Positions 8,770 to 16,821 of a stretch of 64,000 bases of DNA are shown here, in pieces. A program made the position numbers and the translations under genes. The notes beneath the pieces were generated by a model, which was not told the origin of the DNA, searched no databases, and was given only the letters and a program-made list of their open reading frames with translations. The stretch covers positions 62,001-126,000 of the forward strand of contig NZ_JACMSF010000004.1 in NCBI RefSeq assembly GCF_014257025.1, written 5' to 3'. The stretch comes from Streptomyces cupreus (GTDB lineage: Bacteria; Actinomycetota; Actinomycetes; Streptomycetales; Streptomycetaceae). The first letter of the stretch is position 1. Each line of letters opens with the position of its first letter.

Positions 8770-9495
8770 ATGAGTTCTCGTCGTACGACGACCATCGCGG
8801 GATCGCTGGTTGCAGCATCTTTCTCGGCGGTGATGATCTTTCCGTTCACCGCCGTCGCGGATGACCAGGGACCTCAGAGCAGCAAGGGGGGAAAGGCCGT
8901 CGACGAGGCACCGGCAGGAGTGGAACTGACCACGACTCTGCCCGAGAAGATCTCGGTCGACAACAAGTCGCAGGAGACGGCGATTACCGCCACGGTGAAA
9001 AACGAAGGGACCGAGGACAGCGGAGAGATCAAGCTTCTCGTCGTCGGATTCGACGGCCTTACGGTCAAGAATGTTCAGGGCTGTTCACAGATCACCGAAA
9101 GCGATCTGCCGGAGGGTTCGAACAGTGGATTCGCCTGCCCGGTGGACAATCTCGCGGCCGGTGACTCGAAATCGTACGACGTCGAGGCGACGTACGACCT
9201 GAGCAAGAAGGGCAGGATCTGCCTGCCCGTCCAGACCACGTCGGGTGACAAGACGTACTGGCAGCAGGGCCCGGTGCCGTTCGGTACGACGAACCCGTCG
9301 CCGAACGCCCCGGCCACCCCGCTGCTGCTGGGCACCGACAACAAGCCGGTGGCGCCCGGCGGTGACGAGCTCGCGGAGACCGGCGCCAAGCGGGACGTCC
9401 TGCCGCTGGGGGCGGCCGGGGCGGCGCTGATCGCGGCGGGCGCGGCCGGGTTGTGGTGGTCGCAGCTTCGGCGGCCGGTGCGACAGGAGAGCTGA
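8770..9495 (+). CDS. LAETG cell-wall-anchored surface protein
   Basis: A 241-residue exported protein. It has a signal peptide ending AVA before DDQ (residues 1-30), an extracellular beta-rich domain (about 50-170; VELTTTLPEKISVDNKSQ, then TVKNEGTEDSGEIKLLV), a Pro-rich spacer, and a C-terminal sorting signal: LAETG at 201-205, a hydrophobic helix at 212-231 and a basic tail RRPVRQES. LAXTG is the motif recognised by class E sortases of Streptomyces (the long chaplins use it), so this protein is probably covalently attached to peptidoglycan. ATG 8770 is chosen over earlier in-frame GTG/ATG codons because it opens directly on the signal peptide. No function can be assigned. Confidence 0.85.
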   Translation: MSSRRTTTIAGSLVAASFSAVMIFPFTAVADDQGPQSSKGGKAVDEAPAGVELTTTLPEKISVDNKSQETAITATVKNEGTEDSGEIKLLVVGFDGLTVKNVQGCSQITESDLPEGSNSGFACPVDNLAAGDSKSYDVEATYDLSKKGRICLPVQTTSGDKTYWQQGPVPFGTTNPSPNAPATPLLLGTDNKPVAPGGDELAETGAKRDVLPLGAAGAALIAAGAAGLWWSQLRRPVRQES

Positions 9496-9519
9496 GCGGA
9501 AGATCCGATCGGCCCGGAT

Positions 9520-9542
9520 AACCTGACGGTACCTGTCAGGTT
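9520..9542. promoter_or_regulatory. palindromic operator upstream of FAD oxidoreductase
   Basis: AACCTGAC and GTCAGGTT form a perfect 8-bp inverted repeat around GGTACCT, 20 bases before the oxidoreductase ATG. The size and symmetry suit a TetR-type repressor. No regulator gene lies next to it in the window. Confidence 0.6.
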
Positions 9543-9562
9543 GTCCGGCCATCCTTCGTGCC

Positions 9563-10905
9563 ATGACCTCCACGCGGCATCTGACCGACCTGCCCCTCCT
9601 GCACCCCTGCGAGCCCGGCTACGACGATGAACTCGCCGGGTTCCAGACCGGGTTCACCCAGCGGCCCGAACTGATCGTCCCCGCCCGCACCGCCGCCGAC
9701 GTGACCGCCGCCGTCCGTCACGCGGCCGCCCGGAACCTGCCCGTCGCCGTCCAGGCCACCGGACACGGACTGCCCGGCTCCGCCGAGGGCGGGGTCCTGA
9801 TCACGACCCGGCGCATGGACCGGGTGACCATCGACCCCGAGACCCGCACCGCCCGTGTCCAGGCGGGCGTGCGCTGGGGCCAGGTCGTCGAGGCGGCGGC
9901 GCCGCACGGACTCGCGCCGCGAATGGGGGCACCTCCCACGCATTGAGCAGTGGGGGAGGATCGGCCCCGTCCGTCGGTGCCGTGTCCTACACGCTGGGCG
10001 GCGGACTCGGCATCCTGGCCCGGGAGTTCGGGTACGCGGCCGACCACGTCCGCTCCCTCGATCTCGTCACCGCCGACGGCGAACTGCGCCATGTCACCCC
10101 GGAGTCCGACCTGTACTGGGCCCTCCTCGGCGGCGGCCACAGCCTCGGTGTCGTCACCGAGCTGGAGATCGGCCTTGTCCCCGTCCGCACGCTCTACGGC
10201 GGCTCCCTCGCCTTCGACGGCGGCCAGGTCGATCCGGCGGCCGTGCTGGGGGCGTACGCGGAGTGGACGTGGACCCTGCCGGACGCGCTGACCTCGTCCT
10301 TCGCGGCCGTACCGTATCCGGACATCCCGGCGATGCCGCCGCAACTGCGGGGGCGGTACGTCATTTCGGTGCGGGTCGCCTGCACGGGCGACGACGGCGA
10401 ACGGCTCGTCGAGCCGCTGCGGAGGATCGGCCCGGTGTCGGCCGACTCGCTGCGGGAGATGCCCTACGCCGAGAGCCACACCATCCACAGCGACCCGGAC
10501 TTTCCGCACGCCTACTACGGGGACAGTGCGGTGCTGAGTGAGCTGGACACCGAGAAGGTGGCTCAGCTCCTCGCCCGTACCGGTCCGGACGCCGGCGCCA
10601 TGGTGGTCGTACAGATCAATCATCTGGGTGGGGCACTGGCCGCACCCGCGGCGAACGCGGTGCCGTACCGGGACGGGAAGTTCCTGGTGCGGCTGCTGAC
10701 CATGGCGGACCGGGAGCGAGCGCGGGAGATTCTGGATCCCGCCTTCGCGCTGCTCGCCACAAAGACGCTGGGGCGCTCACTCAACTTCGCCTTCGGGGCC
10801 GGGGACCGGACCGAGGGGCTGTACGACGACGAGACGCGGAAGAGGCTCGCCGGGGTGAAGGGTCGGTACGACCCGGCGAACCTCTTCCGGAGGCTTACTT
10901 CTTGA
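9563..10905 (+). pseudogene. FAD-binding (PCMH/BBE-type) oxidoreductase, frameshifted by a short palindromic insert
   Basis: Two frames together make one oxidoreductase of about 440 residues. The first (9563-9946) encodes the start of the FAD-binding domain: RPELIVPARTAADVTAAV, QATGHG and VQAGVRWGQVVEAAAPHG. The second (from about 9943) continues SAPSVGAVSYTLGGGLGILA and runs through the substrate domain to a typical C-terminal YDPANLFRR. The break falls at a 32-38-nt palindromic insert (9924-9959) whose length is not a multiple of three. Without it the frames would join at the point where relatives read APLNGSAPSVG. The TTG at 9943 lies inside the insert and is an unlikely real start. Probably a recently inactivated gene; a sequencing error is unlikely because a specific sequence is added. 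Confidence 0.75.
9924..9959. repeat. short palindromic insert, copy A (frameshifting)
   Basis: The sequence runs TGGGGGCACCTCCCACG ... CAGTGGGGGAGG; CCTCCCAC pairs with GTGGGGGAGG with a two-base bulge. Related inserts lie at 23351-23393 and 34651-34684. This copy shifts the frame of the oxidoreductase. Confidence 0.75.
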
Positions 10906-11476
10906 GCAGCTTCCAGGCCGTGGGCAGCAGGCCCATCGCCAGGGCCGCCTTCAGGGCGTCGCCGATGAGGAACGGCGTGAGGCCGGCCGCGATGGCGGCG
11001 GAGGCGGACATGTCGGCCGCGAAGGCCAGGTACGGGACGCCGATCGCGTAGATGATCGCCTCGCCGAGGAGCATCGTGCCGGCCATGCGCAGCATCGAGC
11101 GGTCGGCGCCCCGGCGGGCCAGGGCGCCGACGGCGGCGGAGGCGAGGAGCATGCCGAGGATGTAACCGAAGGAGACGCTGAAGCCGTGGCCCCCGTCCGC
11201 GAACCACGGCACGCCCGCGAGGCCGGCCAGCGCGTACAGGGCGAGCGACGCGACACCACGGCGGGCGCCGAGTGCGGTGCCGACGAGCAGCGCAGCGAAG
11301 GTCTGGCCGGTCACCGGGACCGGGGTGCCGGGCACCGGCACGGCGATCTGGGCGGCGAGCCCGGTGAGCGCGGCGCCGCCGGCCACGAGCGCGATGTCCC
11401 GGACACGGGAGGCGGGGAGCAGGTCGGCGAGGACCTGTCCGGTGCGGGCGGGGGCGGCGACAGCGGCGGTGCTCAT
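10895..11476 (-). CDS. bioY: BioY biotin transporter S component
   Basis: A 193-residue, six-helix integral membrane protein with the BioY signatures PVPGTPVPVTGQTFAALLVG (about 47-66), ARRGVASLALYALAGLAG and FGYILGMLLA. BioY is the substrate-capturing subunit of ECF-type biotin transporters; it can work alone or with BioMN or a shared energising module. No bioM/bioN or ECF ATPase gene is adjacent. Its 3' end overlaps the convergent oxidoreductase by 11 bases. Confidence 0.92.
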   Translation of the reverse strand: MSTAAVAAPARTGQVLADLLPASRVRDIALVAGGAALTGLAAQIAVPVPGTPVPVTGQTFAALLVGTALGARRGVASLALYALAGLAGVPWFADGGHGFSVSFGYILGMLLASAAVGALARRGADRSMLRMAGTMLLGEAIIYAIGVPYLAFAADMSASAAIAAGLTPFLIGDALKAALAMGLLPTAWKLLKK

Positions 11477-11829
11477 GGGGACTCCGCGGAGGTGAGGGCA
11501 GGCTGGGACACGGCGACGCTATCCCAGGGGCCTTGAGCCGATCACCGTCAGTGGTCGACAAAGGCCGGAACGTGGGCTTGGTGGGCTCTGCACAAAGGGA
11601 AGCGGTTACGCGCGGTACGGCGTGATACCGGTCACTGAGGTGAGGACATGCAGGTCACGCGGGGGCCGGTCGGCCGGTCTGTAGGGATCCACCAACCGGC
11701 GGCTGTGAGGGGTCCCGTACGCTCTGTGGCGTACCTGTCCGCATACTGGGCGGTTCCTTCGCCTGAGCGGACACGGCCCCCAGACTGTGGGCGATTTTGC
11801 CCATCTCACGCATTGGACGAGCCGCGCCC
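11477..11829. other. 353-base divergent intergenic region
   Basis: The space between divergent bioY and the permease must hold both promoters. I see no convincing gene, riboswitch or terminator here. A weak stem GGGATCC/GGGTCCC near 11684-11720 is the only structure noted; short open frames lack ribosome sites. Confidence 0.4.
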
Positions 11830-13215
11830 ATGCCCAGCACCACAGTCGAGACGCCACCTCAGCAGCAGGACGGTGTCTCCCTCTCTCATGGCCTCAAGCA
11901 GCGCCATCTGTCGATGATCGCCCTCGGCGGTGTCATCGGCGCCGGTCTGTTCGTGGGCTCCGGCGCCGGTATCGCCGCCGCCGGTCCCTCGATCGTCGTC
12001 GCCTACGCCCTCTCCGGCCTCCTCGTGATGCTGGTGATGCGGATGCTCGGCGAGATGTCGGCCGCGTATCCCTCCTCCGGCTCCTTCTCCGCGCACGCCG
12101 AGCGGGCGATCGGACCCTGGGCCGGTTTCACCGCGGGCTGGTCCTTCTGGGTCCTGCTCTGCACGGCCGTCGGCCTGGAGGGCATCGGCGCCGCGAAGAT
12201 CGTCACCGGCTGGCTGCCGGGCACGCCCGAGTGGGCGTGGGTGGCGCTGTTCATGGTGGTGTTCTGCGGGGCGAACCTGGCCGCCGTGAAGAACTTCGGC
12301 GAGTTCGAGTTCTGGTTCGCCGCCCTCAAGGTCGGCGCGATCAGCCTGTTCCTGGTGCTCGGCGGACTGGCCATCTTCGGCGTCCTGCCCGGCACGGACG
12401 CGCCGGGCGCCTCCAACCTCACCGACTTCCTGCCGAACGGCGGTGAGGGCCTGATCATCGGCCTGCTCGCCTCGGTCTTCGCGTACGGCGGCATGGAGAC
12501 GGTGACCATCGCCGCCGCCGAGTCGGAGAACCCGGTCAAGGGCGTGGCAAGCGCGGTCCGTACCGCGATGTGGCGCATCGCCCTCTTCTACATCGGCTCG
12601 ATGGCGGTCATCGTGACCCTGGTCCCCTGGGACTCCCAGGCGGTCGTCGAGAAAGGCCCGTACGTCGCCGCCCTCGATGAGCTCGGCATCCCGGGCGCCG
12701 GTCAGCTGATGAACGTGGTCGTGCTGGTGGCCCTGCTGAGCGCGATGAACGCCAACATCTACGGCTCCTCGCGTATCGCGTACTCGCTCGTCGAGCGCGG
12801 GCAGGGCCCGAAGGCTCTGGGCCGGGTGTCGGGCGGGGTGCCGCGGATCGCCGTACTGGCGTCCTGCGTCTTCGGTTTCGTGTGCGTGGTCCTCAGCTAC
12901 TGGCGCCCAAACGATGTCTTCCCCTGGCTGCTGAACATGATCGGCGCGGTCATCCTCGTCGTCTGGATCTTCATCGCCGTCTCCCAACTGCGCCTGCGGG
13001 CGCGCCTGGAGCGCGAGGCCCCCGAGAAGCTGACGGTGCGCATGTGGGCGTTCCCGGTGCTGACCTGGGTGGCGCTGGCCGGCATGGTGGCGATCTTCGT
13101 GCTGATGGCCCGGGAGCCGGACACGCGGGTGCAGCTGTACTCGACCGGCGGGATGACGCTGTTCCTGGCAGTGGCGGGGTACGCGTGGCAGCGGGCGCGG
13201 GTGGCGAAGGGCTGA
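11830..13215 (+). CDS. amino acid permease (APC superfamily, AAT family)
   Basis: A 461-residue, 12-helix permease starting at ATG 11830 (MPSTTVETPP); an in-frame TTG at 11797 is less likely. It has the APC motif GGVIGAGLFVGSGAGI in helix 1 and the QLRLRARLEREAPEKLTVRMW cytoplasmic loop before the last helices. It closely parallels the permease at 5290-6777, including KNFGEFEFWFAALKVGAI versus SYGEFEFWFAGIKVVAI, so the two are paralogues that may differ in substrate. It ends seven bases from the convergent STAND gene, with no obvious terminator between them. Confidence 0.9.
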   Translation: MPSTTVETPPQQQDGVSLSHGLKQRHLSMIALGGVIGAGLFVGSGAGIAAAGPSIVVAYALSGLLVMLVMRMLGEMSAAYPSSGSFSAHAERAIGPWAGFTAGWSFWVLLCTAVGLEGIGAAKIVTGWLPGTPEWAWVALFMVVFCGANLAAVKNFGEFEFWFAALKVGAISLFLVLGGLAIFGVLPGTDAPGASNLTDFLPNGGEGLIIGLLASVFAYGGMETVTIAAAESENPVKGVASAVRTAMWRIALFYIGSMAVIVTLVPWDSQAVVEKGPYVAALDELGIPGAGQLMNVVVLVALLSAMNANIYGSSRIAYSLVERGQGPKALGRVSGGVPRIAVLASCVFGFVCVVLSYWRPNDVFPWLLNMIGAVILVVWIFIAVSQLRLRARLEREAPEKLTVRMWAFPVLTWVALAGMVAIFVLMAREPDTRVQLYSTGGMTLFLAVAGYAWQRARVAKG

Positions 13216-13221
13216 TCAGGA

Positions 13222-15339
13222 CTAGGGGGCGGCCCGCCAGTCCGCCAGCCATCGCCGGTCCTGGACGAGGAACGGGTGCTCGGTGCCGAGCACCCGTTCA
13301 CGGCGCTCGATGACCTCCTTGATGGTCGCGCACGCCTCGTCGTAACGCCCGAGCGCCCCGGCGACCTGAGCCGTGAGGGACAGCGCCGACAGGGCCAGGG
13401 GGTGGTCCGGCCCGTGAAGGCGGATCCGGTCGGCCAGCACCCGCCGCGCGAGGGGCTCCGCCTCCGCGTCGCGGTTCACTGCGTGCAGACCCCAGGCGTA
13501 GTTGTGACGGCCGTGCAGCGGGATGAGGTGGTCCGACGGCAGGCCGCGTCGGCAGGCGTCGAGGAATGCGGCGGCCTCCGCGTCCAGTTCCCGGCCCTTG
13601 CCCAGGCAGCCCAGGATTTCCAGCAGGGCCGCCCAGGTCTGCAGGGTGTCGTGGGCGTCTTCGCCCAGCACCCGCCGCTGTCCTTCGAGTGCACGGCGGA
13701 GAAGGCGTTCGGCCTCATCGGCCTTGTCCAGGAAGATGAGCGGGAAGTGCAGGTCGTAGACGCTGCGCAGGGTGTCCGGGTGGTCCGTGCCCAGCAGCAG
13801 TTCGCGCCGGCCGAGAATCCGGCGGTGCAGCGCCTCCGCCTCGGGGTAGCGCCCCATGCGCCACAGCGCTTTGGCCTCCGTTTCCCTGGCTTCCAAGGCG
13901 AGCGGGTGCTGACCGCTCAGCAGCTCCTCGACCCGGTCGGCCATGCCCGGCGCCAGCCCGAGCGCCCCCGCGAAGTCCCCCGCGTCGAACACCTGCCGCG
14001 CGACCCGCACCGCAAGACCGGCGGTCCGCTCCGAGGGCGCGGCCCGGAACAGTGCCGAGGCGTGCGGGGCGAGCAGCGCGAGGAGGTCGCGGGCCTTCGG
14101 TGACGCGACTCCCCGTTCGGGCAGCGCCGCCTCCAGGAGCGCGGTCGCCACCTCCCTCAGCGCCTCCGGAACCCCGGCCGCGACACTGTCCAGCAGCACG
14201 CCGTGGGCGCGTACGCAGCGCACCCCGTCGGCCACGACGACCAGCTCGGCGAGCGAGTGGTCGAGCAACCCCCGCAACGCCGGTTCCACCCGCGGCGGTT
14301 CGAGTCCGTCGACGGCCACCGACCCGCGCGCCAGCGGGGCCAGTACCTCCAACGGCACCGGATCCGCCGCCCAGCACGACAGCAGCCGGAGCAGCGTCGT
14401 GGCGTCCGGCAGGCCCTGTTCCGTCAGGGCGTCCAGGGACAACTGCCAGGTGCGGCCCACCAGATGGCGGGACTGAGCGTGGGACGCGCCCCGGTCCACG
14501 ATGGCCGTCGATTCCTCGGCGAGCTTGCGGTCGTACTCGTCCATGGACCACGACTCCAGCAGTTGGTGGGCGAGATGGGAACCGGCCAGGGTGAGCGCCA
14601 GTGGGAGGCGGCCGAGGCGTTCGGCCACCTTGCGCGCGGAGTCCAGGTCACCGGTGTCCGGCGCGAGGTCGCACAGGACCTGGGCCGCGTCGTCGAGGGG
14701 GAGGACACCGAGGGCGTGTCGGATCGCGCCGGGGATGCGCCACAGGGGCGACGTGGCATGGCGCGTCGTGACCAGGACCGTGCCTCGCGGGCTGGTGCGC
14801 AGCCAGGCGCCGTCCTCCAGGACGCTCGGGTCGTCGGCGTTGTCGAGGACCAGCAGCCAGGGGTCGGAGGAGTGGTCGAGGTAGTGCCACACCAGGTCCG
14901 CCGCCGCCCGCTGCCCGGCCGCCGCTGCCGCCAACTCCCCCGCCGACGCGCCCCGGTCGCCCGCGACCGCCAGCATTCCGGCGCGCAGGGACATCCGTTC
15001 GGAGGCGTTGACCCACAGGCCGATCCGGCCGTGGGTGCGGACCGCCTCGGTGAACAGCCAGTACGCCAGCGCCGTTTTGCCGCAGCCGCCCATGCCGTGC
15101 ACGACGTGGGCGTCGCCACCGGGTCCGGTCACGGCGGCGGCCAGCAGTGCGCGCAGTTCCTCGCGGTTGCGGAGGATGCCGGGCGGGCGGCCGACCAGGG
15201 GCATCCGTACGGAATCGGGGGGCCGTTGTGCCGGGGCGGCGCCCGGGTCGTGGTGGTGGTGGTGTTCCTGGATGTACTGGTCGCCGGTCGTCTGGAAGAT
15301 CCGGCCCTGGCCCGAGGCGCGGGCGCCGAGTTCGTTCAT
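13222..15339 (-). CDS. STAND NTPase: NB-ARC domain with C-terminal TPR repeats
   Basis: A 705-residue signal-transduction ATPase starting at ATG 15339, four-base overlapped (ATGA) with the upstream gene. The short N-terminus carries QGRIFQTTGDQYIQE followed by five histidines (about 10-29). The NB-ARC core shows a P-loop GMGGCGKTA (82-90, Lys88), Walker B LLVLDNADD (162-170), the sensor GTVLVTTRH (186-194) and LGRLPLALTLAG. A helical region follows, then four to five kinesin-light-chain-type TPR units of about 42 residues (about 510-705) with LGTDHPDTL, LGEDAHDTL, HGPDHPLAL and LGTEHPFLV. There is no N-terminal effector domain, so the partner gene may supply it. STAND proteins of this shape act as ligand-triggered switches in regulation or phage defence; which applies here is unknown. 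Confidence 0.85.
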   Translation of the reverse strand: MNELGARASGQGRIFQTTGDQYIQEHHHHHDPGAAPAQRPPDSVRMPLVGRPPGILRNREELRALLAAAVTGPGGDAHVVHGMGGCGKTALAYWLFTEAVRTHGRIGLWVNASERMSLRAGMLAVAGDRGASAGELAAAAAGQRAAADLVWHYLDHSSDPWLLVLDNADDPSVLEDGAWLRTSPRGTVLVTTRHATSPLWRIPGAIRHALGVLPLDDAAQVLCDLAPDTGDLDSARKVAERLGRLPLALTLAGSHLAHQLLESWSMDEYDRKLAEESTAIVDRGASHAQSRHLVGRTWQLSLDALTEQGLPDATTLLRLLSCWAADPVPLEVLAPLARGSVAVDGLEPPRVEPALRGLLDHSLAELVVVADGVRCVRAHGVLLDSVAAGVPEALREVATALLEAALPERGVASPKARDLLALLAPHASALFRAAPSERTAGLAVRVARQVFDAGDFAGALGLAPGMADRVEELLSGQHPLALEARETEAKALWRMGRYPEAEALHRRILGRRELLLGTDHPDTLRSVYDLHFPLIFLDKADEAERLLRRALEGQRRVLGEDAHDTLQTWAALLEILGCLGKGRELDAEAAAFLDACRRGLPSDHLIPLHGRHNYAWGLHAVNRDAEAEPLARRVLADRIRLHGPDHPLALSALSLTAQVAGALGRYDEACATIKEVIERRERVLGTEHPFLVQDRRWLADWRAAP

Positions 15340-15755
15340 CGCTCCGTGATGTGCTGGTCGCGGCCGGCCTGGTAGACCCGACCGCTGCCGGAGACCTCGG
15401 CGCGCAGGCGGACGTCCACGGTGGTCTGCTGTTGGGGGCGGTGGGGTTCCAACTCGTCGAGGATGCGGCGGAGTTCGGCCGCCACCTCGGGCTGGGCGAG
15501 CAGCAGTCGCCGTACCCGCGCCTGCCATTCGGCGGTCAGTTCGGCCTCGGTCTCGGTGTCGCCGGACTCTCGGGCAAGCAGCAGGTCCTCGCGCGTGGCT
15601 TCGAGTTCATCGCTGACGGCTTCGGCTCGCGCGGGCTGGAACCGGCGCCACAGGGCGACCACTCCGTCGCGTGCCGACTCCCAGGTCTGGGTGGCCATCA
15701 GCGCCACCATCGTCGAGCCCGCCGTCCGAGCGAGATCGGCCATCTCCGGTCCCAT
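15336..15755 (-). CDS. small protein coupled to STAND NTPase
   Basis: A 139-residue protein starting at ATG 15755 (MGPEMADLARTAGSTMV). It has a short hydrophobic/alanine-rich N-terminus, a strongly helical charged middle (AEAVSDELEATREDLLLARE and onward) and a C-terminal linker SGSGRVYQAGRDQHITER. The G-R-(V/I)-(Y/F)-Q-x-x-x-D-Q-x-I motif recurs near the N-terminus of the STAND protein encoded next, four bases overlapping. A shared motif plus coupled translation suggests a physical adaptor or partner. I do not recognise a catalytic domain. The nearest relatives would be small STAND-associated proteins of Streptomyces. Confidence 0.65.
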   Translation of the reverse strand: MGPEMADLARTAGSTMVALMATQTWESARDGVVALWRRFQPARAEAVSDELEATREDLLLARESGDTETEAELTAEWQARVRRLLLAQPEVAAELRRILDELEPHRPQQQTTVDVRLRAEVSGSGRVYQAGRDQHITER

Positions 15756-15828
15756 GACACCCACACCCCCTGTACGACCTCCGATAGTAGAGCGCTCCCC
15801 CACCGCGCCGCTTGATGCTGATAGCCTG

Positions 15829-15850
15829 CATTTGCAAGCGAATTGCAATA
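15829..15850. promoter_or_regulatory. paired TTGCAA boxes upstream of STAND operon
   Basis: TTGCAA (itself palindromic) occurs at 15832-15837 and 15843-15848, 11 bp apart, about one helical turn, some 80 bases upstream of the small gene. AT-rich and symmetrical in a GC-rich setting, it is a plausible operator; no binding protein is known. Confidence 0.35.
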
Positions 15851-15958
15851 AGAGCAGTGGGGTCGGTCAACTCGATCTACTCGCAAGTCCCTGAGCCTCT
15901 TCAGTCGTCCTGCCTCGTGATCGTCTTCTCACTCTTCACGCAGGCGGGCGGAATGACG

Positions 15959-15991
15959 AAGCCCCCGCGAGGACGTGACTCGCGGGGGCTT
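15959..15991 (-). terminator. hairpin terminator
   Basis: AAGCCCCCGCGA and its perfect complement TCGCGGGGGCTT are separated by nine bases. It lies just downstream of the nitroreductase-family gene that ends at 16035 on the minus strand. Confidence 0.85.
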
Positions 15992-16034
15992 CCCCATCAG
16001 CTGCGACTGGCCCGGATCGCCCGGGACGGGGCGC

Positions 16035-16685
16035 CTAGAGGTTGCTGAAGTCCGGGCCCTTGGTGCGGGTTCGCTTGATCTCGTAGAAGCCCGGCACCGA
16101 GGCCACGGCGAGGGTGCCGTCCCACAGGCGGGCGGCCTCCTCGCCCTTCGGGGCCGGGGTGACGACCGGGCCGAAGAAGGCGATCTGCTCGCCGTCGTCA
16201 CCGGGGACCGCGATCACCGGGGTGCCGACGTCCTGGCCGACCTTGTCGATGCCCTCCTTGTGGGAGGCGCGCAGTTCGGCGTCGAACTCGAAGTCCTTCT
16301 GGTCGAAGTAGTCGATCAGGTCGGCGGGCAGACCGACATCGGCGAGGGCGCCGACGACGGCCTCGCGGGTCGGGCCCTGGCCCTCGTTGTGGATACGGGT
16401 GCCCAGCGCGGTGTACAGCGGGCCGAGGATCTCGGAGCCATGCTTCTGCCAGGCCGCCGTCACCACCCGGATCGGCTGCCAGGCCTTGGTCTCCAGCAGT
16501 TCGCGGTACTCCTCGGGAAGCTCGTCGATCTTCGGCTCGTTCAGCACGGCCAGGCTCATGATGTGCCAGCGGACCTCGATGTCGCGGACCTTCTCGACTT
16601 CCAGCACCCAGCGCGAGGTCATCCACGCCCAGGGGCACAGCGGATCGAACCAGAAGTCGACGGGGGTCTTCGCGGACTCGGACAT
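16035..16685 (-). CDS. DsbA-fold, mycothiol-dependent nitroreductase (Rv2466c) family protein
   Basis: A 216-residue thioredoxin-fold protein beginning MSESAKTPVDFWFDPLCPW at ATG 16685. It matches the Mycobacterium Rv2466c family along its length: FDPLCPWAWMTSRW, VRDIEVRWHIMSLAVLNE, GPLYTALGTRIHN, GTPVIAV and a C-terminal IKRTRTKGPDF. Rv2466c uses a CPWC active site with mycothiol as reductant. Here the second cysteine is alanine (CPWA), so only a monothiol mechanism is possible. It probably acts on disulphide- or mycothiol-linked or nitro substrates in the cytoplasm. Longer upstream in-frame extension is spurious. It is divergent from pepN. Confidence 0.85.
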   Translation of the reverse strand: MSESAKTPVDFWFDPLCPWAWMTSRWVLEVEKVRDIEVRWHIMSLAVLNEPKIDELPEEYRELLETKAWQPIRVVTAAWQKHGSEILGPLYTALGTRIHNEGQGPTREAVVGALADVGLPADLIDYFDQKDFEFDAELRASHKEGIDKVGQDVGTPVIAVPGDDGEQIAFFGPVVTPAPKGEEAARLWDGTLAVASVPGFYEIKRTRTKGPDFSNL

Positions 16686-16821
16686 GGCTCTCCTAGGGAA
16701 GCGGTCTTTGACAGCGGCAACACCGGTCCCCGCCTCCCCCATTCCCGACTGCCGCCGCTCGATCGCACATGGGAGGATCGGGCCTGTCCGCATACTGAAC
16801 ACCTTGTGAGGAGCGTCACCC

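Noticed and set aside
9943..10905. Independent enzyme starting at TTG 9943
   Set aside because: It would start inside the palindromic insert and lack half the FAD-binding domain; better explained as the second part of a broken gene.
11477..11829. Riboswitch upstream of the permease
   Set aside because: No recognisable conserved core; only one weak stem.
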